Source: an uncultured Planctomycetaceae bacterium
GTDB lineage: Bacteria; Planctomycetota; Planctomycetia; Planctomycetales; Planctomycetaceae
Direction: 5' to 3'
NCBI GenBank assembly: GCA_903823545.1
Contig: CAIJTL010000657.1
Location: 1 to 5,719 of the forward strand
Length of the DNA: 5,719 nt
Shown: in pieces, positions 1 to 5,711 of the stretch
Layout: each line of letters starts with the position of its first letter
Numbering within the stretch: position 1 is the stretch's first letter
The notes under the pieces: model-generated
Told to the model about the DNA's origin: nothing
What the model saw: the letters and a program-made list of their open reading frames with translations, nothing else
Database searches by the model: none
Translations under genes and position numbers: made by a program

Positions 1-63
1 CACTAGCCCGACGCGCAAGCGAGGGTGCTGGCGAACGTCCCTCGCTTGCGCGTCAGGCTAGTG
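1..63. repeat. Intergenic inverted repeat, 25-bp arms
   Basis: Arms at 1-25 and 39-63 are reverse complements at 24 of 25 positions and enclose a 13-base loop (26-38). The one non-pair is position 9 (C) against 55 (A), which would be a G·U wobble in minus-strand RNA. The arm core is ACGCGCAAGCGAGGG. The element lies just before manC, with its right end 30 bases from the chosen ATG, and it has no T-tract on either side. It resembles dispersed palindromic repeats I associate with planctomycete intergenic DNA; that family link is inference. It could also be a terminator of an upstream gene outside the window. Confidence 0.85.
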
Positions 64-77
64 TGAAACCTCCTCTT

Positions 78-83
78 GGAAAG
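78..83 (+). promoter_or_regulatory. Possible ribosome binding site of manC
   Basis: The purine run GGAAAG ends nine bases before the ATG at 93. It is only a partial match to the Shine-Dalgarno consensus, but it favours the ATG at 93 over the in-frame GTG at 63, which sits on the last bases of the inverted repeat. Confidence 0.4.
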
Positions 84-92
84 TCTCACTCG

Positions 93-1172
93 ATGTTGCA
101 TTCTGTGATCATGGCTGGCGGCAGCGGCACTCGGTTTTGGCCGAGGAGTCGGCGACGACTTCCGAAACAGTTTTTGAAGTTCGGCAGCGATCGCACTCTG
201 CTGCAAGAAACTGCGGAACGATGTCGGCCGCTCATCTCTGCTGAGCAAACCTGGATTGTGACCGGCCGCGATCATGCCGAAGAAGCGGGGCGACAATTGA
301 ACGACGTCGCGACATCGCGTGTCATCGTCGAACCGTGCGGACGGAACACGGCTCCGTGCATCGGACTCGCGGCCTTGATGATTCACGCGAGCGATCCCGA
401 CGGCGTGATGTTGGTCATGCCCTCGGATCACGTCATTCGGCCTGCGGCTGAGTTTCAAGCGGCCATTCAACGGGCGGTTGGACTTATCGAGCAGTCTCCG
501 AATCGGCTGGTCTTGTTCGGAGTCCCGCCGACGTATCCGGCGACAGGATTTGGTTACATCCATCGTGGCGAGAGGCTCGCGTCAGACGATCGCTCTTCAG
601 CATTTCATGTCGCCGAATTCCGTGAGAAGCCCGATTCGACAACTGCGGCGGACTATTTGGCATCGGGCGAATACTTCTGGAATTGTGGCATTTTCGTTTG
701 GCGAGCGGCGACCATTTTGCAGGCGATCGAGCAATACGCGCCCGATGTTGCCTCTCGATTGAATGCGTTGCGGCCTGCGATCGGCACTCCGCAATGGGCC
801 GATGCATTGAATGCTGAATTTCCCCGAATGCCTTCGATCTCGATCGATTACGCCGTGTTGGAAAAGGCTGCTGACGTCTGCGTTCTTCCTGCGACTTTCG
901 AATGGGACGACGTCGGCAGTTGGCAAGCACTGACTCGACTACTGCCTCATGACGGGGCTGAGAACACGGTCGATGGAAAGTTTTGCGGCGTCAACACGAA
1001 CGGCTGTGTTGTGGCGACATCAAGCGAGCATTTGATCGCGACCTATGGAGTTCACGACCTGATCATCGTCCATACGCCAACGGCAACACTCGTCGCTGAT
1101 AAGCACGATGAATCTGCGATGCGGCAGTTGATCGCGGAATTGGAGCGACGCGGGCTATCGGAATACTTGTGA
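93..1172 (+). CDS. manC: Mannose-1-phosphate guanylyltransferase (GDP-mannose pyrophosphorylase)
   Basis: This cytosolic nucleotidyltransferase joins mannose 1-phosphate and GTP to give GDP-mannose and pyrophosphate, the donor for mannose- and fucose-containing glycans. The 359-residue product shows the family motifs in order: GGSGTRFWPRSR followed by PKQFL (residues 9-28, nucleotide binding), EPCGRNTAP (80-88), MPSDHVI (109-115, metal and sugar-phosphate site), FREKP (176-180), FWNCGIF (195-201), SIDYAVLEK (250-258) and WDDVGSW (271-277). It has only the guanylyltransferase part and lacks the C-terminal cupin phosphomannose isomerase domain of the roughly 480-residue bifunctional enzymes. 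The ATG at 93 is preferred because the family usually begins a few residues before the GG-GTR loop; a GTG at 63 would add ten unlikely residues from repeat-derived sequence. No partner pathway gene lies in the window. The function is secure; the exact glycan served is unknown. Confidence 0.93.
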   Translation: MLHSVIMAGGSGTRFWPRSRRRLPKQFLKFGSDRTLLQETAERCRPLISAEQTWIVTGRDHAEEAGRQLNDVATSRVIVEPCGRNTAPCIGLAALMIHASDPDGVMLVMPSDHVIRPAAEFQAAIQRAVGLIEQSPNRLVLFGVPPTYPATGFGYIHRGERLASDDRSSAFHVAEFREKPDSTTAADYLASGEYFWNCGIFVWRAATILQAIEQYAPDVASRLNALRPAIGTPQWADALNAEFPRMPSISIDYAVLEKAADVCVLPATFEWDDVGSWQALTRLLPHDGAENTVDGKFCGVNTNGCVVATSSEHLIATYGVHDLIIVHTPTATLVADKHDESAMRQLIAELERRGLSEYL

Positions 1173-1188
1173 GAGGAAACGGCAGAGA

Positions 1189-1231
1189 TTGATCATTGGT
1201 CATTCGGAAAACAAAAATGACCAACGATCAA
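1189..1231. terminator. Hairpin between convergent manC and secA, possible bidirectional terminator
   Basis: Arms 1189-1204 and 1216-1231 are complementary at 15 of 16 positions around an 11-base loop (1205-1215). The single mismatch (1195 A, 1225 C) becomes U·G in minus-strand RNA, so the stem is continuous in the secA transcript. It starts 17 bases after the manC stop and lies 71 bases beyond the secA stop, a natural place to end both transcripts. Neither side has the T-run of a classical intrinsic terminator and the stem is AT-rich, so it may instead be a dispersed palindromic repeat. The rest of 1173-1302 shows nothing recognisable. Confidence 0.5.
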
Positions 1232-1302
1232 TAATCAACGACGAATGCCGCCCTCCTCAAACGCGTTGTTTCTTCCACCGAGTCACATCCCTGCAATACT
1301 CG

Positions 1303-3255
1303 CTATTCCGTCAATTCCAAGCACGGATCAAGCCCCATGTGCTTGTATTGGTCCATGCGTTGGCGTTCGCCCTTGAGCAAGTCTTTGCGCTGGCGGTAGT
1401 GAGTCTTCTCCAAGAATTTTTGGGTCTTCTTAAAGAAGCTAATCCAAGTGGAACCGAGTTCGCCGTTCGCATCGGGGCGAGCTTGTCGGCGATAAGCGTC
1501 TTGTTCTTCGGGTTCGAGGCAACGCAGTAATTCGTCTTCGAGCGAAAGAAAGAATTGATAACTGCCGGGGTCGCCCTGTCGAGCGGCGCGACCGATCAAC
1601 TGCCGGTCGATGCGTGCGGAGCTGTGCATTTCAGTCGCGATGACGTGCAGGCCGCCGTTCTCGATCAGCTTTTCTTCGAGCTTGATGTCGGTACCGCGAC
1701 CGGCCATGTTCGTCGCGACGGTCACTTTGCCGGGGACGCCCGCGCGAGAGATGATGTCAGCTTCTTGCTCGTGGAAGTGAGCGTTCAATGTCTCGTGATG
1801 TATTCCTTCTTGGTCGAAGAGTTTTCCTAATGCTTCTGATGCTTCGACCGACGGCGTACCAACGAGGATTGCGCGTCCGGCGGCGATGATCTCTTTGATA
1901 CTTTTGATAATCGCGTCGCGTTTGGCTTCTTGCGTGGCGAAGACGCGCGTCGGATGACCGACTCGGATACAGGGCTTATTGGTCGGAATTGGCGTGACGA
2001 TCAGTCCGTAAGTCTTTTTGATCTCGCGAGCCGATTGGATGCCGGTGCCGGTCATACCGCTGATGTGGTTGTAGAGGCGGAAGTAGCTCTGCACGGTGAT
2101 ACGTGCCGCTTCACCAGATGCGGCAGTGATTGGGACAAGCTCTTTCGCTTCGATCGCTTGATGCAAACCGTCTTGCCACTTGCGGCCATCCATCACGCGG
2201 CCCGTCCCTTCGTCAACGATCTTCACTTCGTTGTTGACGATGACGTAGTCCTTATCGCGAATGAACGCGAACCGCGCTGTCAGCGATTGTTCGACGTGTT
2301 TGTAGATCCGCTCGGTATCGACGGCGTCGATCAACGCGGGCTTGGCGAGCAGCAGCACCTTACGACAACCGACATCAGTCAAATAGGCCGAACGTCGTTG
2401 CGGTTCGTAGACGAAATCGTTGTTGGGTTCGAGATGCGAGATCGCTCGCTGACACCAACGCATGAGACTGACGGTTGCCGCATCGTTGGGAAGCGTGAGT
2501 CCGATGATCAACGGAGTTCGCGCCTCGTCGATGAGGATGCTGTCTGCCTCGTCGATGAGCACGCCGTAATGTCCGCGTTGAACCGGCTGCTCGCCGCCGT
2601 CTCCGGCTGCTGGACCGCGCGTTGTGAAAACGCTCGGCTTTCGCTTGTCCTGAGCACCGACGCCGAGCCGCAGCCGATCACGTAAGTAATCAAAGCCGAA
2701 TTCTTTCGCCGTCCCGTAAGTGATGTCTTGAGCGTAAGCCTGACGACGTGCGTCGGTCTCGTCGGGCGACGTAACGCAACCGACCGACATGCCGAGAGCC
2801 GCGTAAATCGGGCTCATCAATTCGGCGTCGCGTTTGGCGAGGTAATCGTTGACGGTAATGACGTGATAGCCCTTGCCGGGAAGTGCTCGTAGAAATGTTG
2901 GCAACACAGCGGTCAGCGTTTTTCCTTCGCCGGTCTGCATCTCCGCGATGCCTCCTTCGAAGAGGCCGATGCCCGACATGATTTGCACCGGATAGTGCTT
3001 CATTCCGGTCGTGCGTGACGAAGCTTCTGTCACCAGCGCGTAGGCTTCTGGCATCAGCTTGGCGAGCGGAATACCGGCCTTGGCTCGCCAGCGAATTTCT
3101 AGGCCCGCTTCCATCAGCTCGCGGTCATTCAGCTTCGACAACTCATCGACCTTGCGCAGGATCGAGTTCGCCATCGCCCTCCAACGAGACAACCGGGAGG
3201 CAATCGGGCGACCGCCCCCTTTAACCATGTGAAAAAGATGATCGACCGCGAACAC
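1303..3255 (-). CDS. Short SecA-like preprotein translocase ATPase, lacking most of the C-terminal domain
   Basis: SecA is the cytosolic ATPase that pushes unfolded preproteins through SecYEG. This 650-residue product (GTG start at 3255) has an N-terminal SecA region with MPEAYALVTEAS, Walker A TGEGKT (residues 108-113), TVNDYLAKRDAE, DITYGT and FGFDYLRD, Walker B VLIDEAD (232-238) and DEARTPLI. A preprotein cross-linking region follows (about 251-365, ending IVDEGTGRVMDGRKWQDGLH). The second motor domain has SGMTGTG (about 399-405), NMAGRGTDI (516-524) and QLIGRAARQGDPG (552-564). The tail ends in a basic stretch, about 612-632, that matches the start of the helical scaffold, and then stops. 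The helical wing, two-helix finger and C-terminal zinc-binding linker of full SecA (E. coli 901 residues) are absent. No continuation lies in the 130 bases downstream, so this looks like a stable short paralogue rather than a fresh frameshift. About 20 extra Gly/Pro/charged residues precede Walker B. An open frame continues upstream to 3708 but only through repeat sequence. Other possible starts are the ATGs at 3228 and 3174. The family is secure; a housekeeping role is unlikely. Confidence 0.9.
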   Translation of the reverse strand: MFAVDHLFHMVKGGGRPIASRLSRWRAMANSILRKVDELSKLNDRELMEAGLEIRWRAKAGIPLAKLMPEAYALVTEASSRTTGMKHYPVQIMSGIGLFEGGIAEMQTGEGKTLTAVLPTFLRALPGKGYHVITVNDYLAKRDAELMSPIYAALGMSVGCVTSPDETDARRQAYAQDITYGTAKEFGFDYLRDRLRLGVGAQDKRKPSVFTTRGPAAGDGGEQPVQRGHYGVLIDEADSILIDEARTPLIIGLTLPNDAATVSLMRWCQRAISHLEPNNDFVYEPQRRSAYLTDVGCRKVLLLAKPALIDAVDTERIYKHVEQSLTARFAFIRDKDYVIVNNEVKIVDEGTGRVMDGRKWQDGLHQAIEAKELVPITAASGEAARITVQSYFRLYNHISGMTGTGIQSAREIKKTYGLIVTPIPTNKPCIRVGHPTRVFATQEAKRDAIIKSIKEIIAAGRAILVGTPSVEASEALGKLFDQEGIHHETLNAHFHEQEADIISRAGVPGKVTVATNMAGRGTDIKLEEKLIENGGLHVIATEMHSSARIDRQLIGRAARQGDPGSYQFFLSLEDELLRCLEPEEQDAYRRQARPDANGELGSTWISFFKKTQKFLEKTHYRQRKDLLKGERQRMDQYKHMGLDPCLELTE

Positions 3256-3262
3256 GAGGATG

Positions 3263-3268
3263 CTCCTT
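3263..3268 (-). promoter_or_regulatory. Ribosome binding site of the secA-like gene
   Basis: On the minus strand AAGGAG lies seven bases before the GTG at 3255-3253, an ideal Shine-Dalgarno spacing. It is the best such site near the 5' end of this gene and the reason for choosing GTG over the ATG at 3228, which has no purine-rich site in front. The ATG at 3174 has GGAGG only three bases upstream, which is too close. Confidence 0.6.
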
Positions 3269-3285
3269 CGAGAAAAACTGCGGAC

Positions 3286-3309
3286 CACGACCATTGGAAA
3301 CAGGTCGTG
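3286..3309 (-). other. Small hairpin in the secA leader
   Basis: CACGACC (3286-3292) and GGTCGTG (3303-3309) form a perfect 7-bp stem with a 10-base loop. It lies about 17 bases upstream of the AAGGAG site, inside the probable 5' untranslated leader of the secA-like gene. A role in translation control is possible, but a stem this short can occur by chance. Confidence 0.35.
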
Positions 3310-3465
3310 ACCACACTCAACTTGAGCCGCGCTGCACCTCCGGAACGGCAGCACTGCCCAGGTCGGAGGGGGTTGTACTGCGGAACCAAGATCGCTGCCA
3401 ATTGGACTTCTGAGCGAGAAAACACCGCTTTTAGGTTGCTGCCAAACGCCGCCCCAAGAAGAAGA

Positions 3466-3528
3466 CAGCGAATCAAAATAGGCAGCGAATAATGCGGTCC
3501 CCATTCGCTGCCTAATCTTGATTCGCTG
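3466..3528. repeat. Intergenic inverted-repeat element built on CAGCGAAT
   Basis: Arms 3466-3490 and 3503-3528 fold into one long hairpin. The inner 10-bp stem is GGCAGCGAAT (3481-3490) against ATTCGCTGCC (3503-3512), extended by two TA pairs. A small A/T-rich internal loop follows, then a perfect 9-bp outer stem CAGCGAATC (3466-3474) against GATTCGCTG (3520-3528). The 12-base loop is AATGCGGTCCCC. Each arm therefore carries the octamer CAGCGAAT twice, 17-18 bases apart. The element resembles REP-like or MITE-like repeats; no target-site duplication is obvious. It sits between divergent genes, so it is not needed as a terminator for either. Confidence 0.8.
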
Positions 3529-3549
3529 CCGTTTCCTCCCGGTTGTGTA

Positions 3550-3697
3550 TTGTGTCAGGTCTCCTGACCGAGACACATCCGCCTGACTGAAGGTCTCCCG
3601 AATGGACAATCGGACGATGTTGTGGGATATCTTGGCCCGCAGCGAATGGAGACCTGCGGTCGAAATGTGTGTGGCTCGGTCAAGAGACTGGGCACAA
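3550..3697. repeat. Foldable 148-base element, MITE-like or structured RNA
   Basis: The ends are imperfect inverted repeats: 3550-3578 pairs with 3665-3697. Clean blocks are TTGTG/CACAA at the tips, TGACCGAG (3565-3572) with CTCGGTCA (3675-3682), and ACACAT (3573-3578) with ATGTGT (3665-3670). Pairing continues inward with CCGC (3579-3582) to GCGG (3656-3659) and AGGTCTCC (3591-3598) to GGAGACCT (3648-3655), leaving a 49-base apical region. The left arm can also fold alone: GTCAGG (3554-3559), loop TCT, CCTGAC (3563-3568). No gene or transposase lies inside. The apical region contains another CAGCGAAT (3640-3647), the octamer of the neighbouring element. Whether it is a non-autonomous mobile element or a transcribed RNA cannot be decided from the sequence. 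Confidence 0.65.
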
Positions 3698-3730
3698 CTG
3701 AGACGCACGGGATCTGTTGTTGAGCCTGCT

Positions 3731-3747
3731 GCACGCGAACCGCGTGC
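3731..3747. repeat. Short GC-rich hairpin before the sulfatase
   Basis: GCACGCG (3731-3737) and CGCGTGC (3741-3747) make a perfect 7-bp stem with a 3-base AAC loop. It ends nine bases before the ATG at 3756 and 42 bases before the preferred sulfatase start at 3789. There is no T-run after it, so it is not a classical terminator. It may be part of the 5' leader or a remnant of a dispersed repeat. Confidence 0.5.
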
Positions 3748-3788
3748 TCCACAAAATGACGAAGATCTCTTTTTCTGAAAGTCCCTTC

Positions 3789-5654
3789 ATGTCGAGAACG
3801 GTTAAGTCACTCCTGGCGTTGCTGACAACAATCTTGTTCGGCATTTCTGTTCCGATGAATGCGGCCTCGGCGGCCGAGCGACCACCCAATGTGGTTTTGA
3901 TCGTTGCGGATGATCTCGGAGCGATGGACCTTGGCTGCTACGGCAGCAAGTTTCATCGCACTCCAAATCTCGACAAGCTGGCAGCGGCGGGGATGCGATT
4001 CACTCATTCTTATTCCGCCTGCCCGGTCTGTTCGCCAACGCGAGTTTCCATCCTGACGGGCCAATATCCGCAGCGTTGGCAAGTCACCGACTGGCTCCCC
4101 GGTCGTCCCGATCAACCGGCTCACAAACTGAATCGACCGATGTTGCGTCAGCACTTGCCTCTGGAGGCGGTCACGATTGCGGAGGTGCTCAAGCCTGCCG
4201 GGTATGCTTCGGCCAGCATTGGGAAATGGCATCTGGGTGGCGAGGGCTTCGAGCCGACTCGGCAAGGTTTTGATGTGAATATCGCCGGCGACGCTGCCGG
4301 AACGCCGCTGAGTTACTTCGCACCGTATGGCAAAGCGGATGGGAAGAAGATGCCCGGCCTGAGCGAGGCTCCCGCCGGTGAATATCTGCCGGATCGGCTC
4401 ACGACGGAAGCCGAGAAGTTCATCGAGCAACATCGCGAAAAGCCGTTCTTCGTTTACTTGCCACACTTCTCGCCGCATACGCCGCTGACCGCGAAGCCGG
4501 ACATCGTCAAGAAATATCCGGAAGCGAACTCATTTCACGGTCAGCAAAACAATCCGGTGTATGCCGCGATGCTCGAAAGCTTGGATGAATCGGTCGGTCG
4601 CATCGTTGCGAAGTTGGATGAACTCAAACTCACCGACAACACGATCGTGGTTTTCACCTCGGACAACGGTGGGCTGGCGACGATCGAAGGGGGCTCGAAA
4701 ACGGTCCCCGCGACATCGAATGCCCCGCTGCGCGAGGGTAAAGGTTGGCTTTATGAAGGAGGCATCCGCACGCCGTTAATCGTGAAGTGGCCCGGCAGCG
4801 TGAAGCCGAACAGCACGAATGACACTCCCGTTTGCAGCATCGACTTGTTCCCAACGCTGGTCGCCGCATGTGGGCTTGAGCAAACGAAAGAGTTACCGAA
4901 GTTCGACGGCGTTAGTCTGCTTCCGCTTTTGAAGCAATCGGGCACGATCGATCGCGAGTCGTTGTTCTGGCATTACCCGCACTACGCGAATCAAGGGAGC
5001 CGACCAGGTGCCGCGATCCGATCTGGCGAATGGAAGCTGATCGAGTTCTACGAAGAAGGGCGTCGCGAATTGTTTCATGTCGCGAAAGACGTCGGCGAAT
5101 CTCGCAATCTGGCCGAGCAAGAGCCCGTTCGAGTGAAAGAGTTGGCTGAGAAGCTCGACGCTTGGCGGAAGTCCGTCGGCGCACTCATGCCAACCCCGAA
5201 TCCCGATTACGCACCCAACCAGCAAGCCAAGAACGGTGAGATCGTCATGCCCGCGATGCGAAGCTTCGTTCGGGGAGTGATGCTCCGATACGAACCGCTG
5301 CCGCACAAGAACACGGTCGGCTTTTGGGTGAATCCAAACGATTGGGTCATGTGGGAATTCACTGTGACAACGCCCGGCAAGTTTCAGTTAGAAGGTCTCA
5401 TCGGCTGCGGCAACGGCAGCGGCGGGAGCGAAGTTCGCTTTGAGGTCGCTCGCTCTGGCGACACTGCCGAGCCACAAGCCCTCACCTACATCGTGAAAGA
5501 AACCGGCGGTTTTCAAGCGTTCGTCCCAACACCGCTGGGAGAAGTGACGCTCGACAAACCTGGCCGCTATGAACTGCGAATCAAGCCGGTCAAAAAGCCC
5601 GGCCCAGCCATCATGGATATTCGCCAAGCCAAGCTCACTCCCGTGACACAGTGA
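3789..5654 (+). CDS. Secreted formylglycine-dependent sulfatase with C-terminal beta-rich domain
   Basis: The product hydrolyses sulfate esters, probably on a polysaccharide, outside the cytoplasm. With the ATG at 3789 it has 621 residues and a good Sec signal peptide: a basic start (MSRTVK), a hydrophobic core (about 8-21), then NAASAAE with likely cleavage near residue 27-29. Sulfatase motifs are metal-binding ADD (40-42), CSPTR (81-85; Cys81 would become formylglycine), GKWHLGG (145-151), HFSPH (226-230), SDNGG (291-295) and REGKGWLYEGGIRTP (315-329, with the likely catalytic Lys318). All expected active-site residues are present. The catalytic part ends around residue 465. A linker and an extra beta-strand-rich domain (about 505-617) follow, marked by GFWVNPNDWVMWEF, GCGNGSGGSEVRF and LDKPGRYELRIKP, suggesting a carbohydrate-binding-like sandwich. 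Activation needs a formylglycine-generating enzyme not seen here. The ATG at 3756 and TTG at 3717 are in frame but would add residues ahead of the signal peptide. No strong ribosome site is visible. The substrate is unknown. Confidence 0.93.
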   Translation: MSRTVKSLLALLTTILFGISVPMNAASAAERPPNVVLIVADDLGAMDLGCYGSKFHRTPNLDKLAAAGMRFTHSYSACPVCSPTRVSILTGQYPQRWQVTDWLPGRPDQPAHKLNRPMLRQHLPLEAVTIAEVLKPAGYASASIGKWHLGGEGFEPTRQGFDVNIAGDAAGTPLSYFAPYGKADGKKMPGLSEAPAGEYLPDRLTTEAEKFIEQHREKPFFVYLPHFSPHTPLTAKPDIVKKYPEANSFHGQQNNPVYAAMLESLDESVGRIVAKLDELKLTDNTIVVFTSDNGGLATIEGGSKTVPATSNAPLREGKGWLYEGGIRTPLIVKWPGSVKPNSTNDTPVCSIDLFPTLVAACGLEQTKELPKFDGVSLLPLLKQSGTIDRESLFWHYPHYANQGSRPGAAIRSGEWKLIEFYEEGRRELFHVAKDVGESRNLAEQEPVRVKELAEKLDAWRKSVGALMPTPNPDYAPNQQAKNGEIVMPAMRSFVRGVMLRYEPLPHKNTVGFWVNPNDWVMWEFTVTTPGKFQLEGLIGCGNGSGGSEVRFEVARSGDTAEPQALTYIVKETGGFQAFVPTPLGEVTLDKPGRYELRIKPVKKPGPAIMDIRQAKLTPVTQ

Positions 5655-5691
5655 GCGACATGTGATGCTTTCTGGAAGCTTCTTACGTAGC

Positions 5692-5711
5692 CGTCATCGC
5701 TCCGCGTGACG
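5692..5711. repeat. Small hairpin downstream of the sulfatase
   Basis: CGTCA (5692-5696) pairs with TGACG (5707-5711) and CGC (5698-5700) with GCG (5704-5706), leaving one bulged T and a TCC loop. It begins 38 bases after the sulfatase stop. It could be part of its terminator or the edge of a longer dispersed repeat cut off by the window end. No T-run is visible before the sequence stops. Confidence 0.45.

Larger units (their letters stand above)
3256..3788. other. Repeat-rich divergent intergenic region without a convincing gene
   Basis: About 530 bases separate the secA-like start from the sulfatase start, a region that must hold promoters for both. I see no credible coding sequence: the open frames here run through palindromic repeats and translate into arginine/serine-rich sequence with no family resemblance. 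The identifiable content is the leader hairpin, the two inverted-repeat elements and the short hairpin listed separately. I could not pick out convincing -35/-10 boxes for either gene. Confidence 0.7.

Noticed and set aside
63..92. GTG at 63 as the manC start
   Set aside because: It lies on the inverted repeat end and adds ten residues before the usual family N-terminus; the ATG at 93 has a partial ribosome site and fits the family.
484..930. Long minus-strand open frames within manC
   Set aside because: They are arginine-rich shadows of the manC reading frame with no recognisable motifs.
1303..1420. Frameshift as the cause of the short SecA C-terminus
   Set aside because: Only 130 bases separate the stop from manC and no other frame there continues the SecA scaffold; the tail itself looks like an orderly end.
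1189..1530. 113-codon plus-strand open frame starting in the convergent hairpin
   Set aside because: Most of it is antisense to the 3' end of the secA-like gene, and its start lies in the hairpin stem.
1930..2685. 251-codon open frame on the plus strand inside secA
   Set aside because: It is fully antisense to a strongly conserved SecA-like gene, and its translation resembles no family.
3229..3492. 87-codon plus-strand open frame in the divergent gap
   Set aside because: It overlaps the secA leader and runs into the palindromic element, with no family resemblance or ribosome site.
3466..3528. CRISPR-like array from the repeated octamer
   Set aside because: The repeats are eight bases, inverted rather than direct, and spacers are not of uniform CRISPR length; no cas genes are present.
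3807..4478. 223-codon minus-strand open frame within the sulfatase gene
   Set aside because: It is antisense to signal peptide and catalytic motif sequence of a clear sulfatase; composition is typical of a shadow frame.
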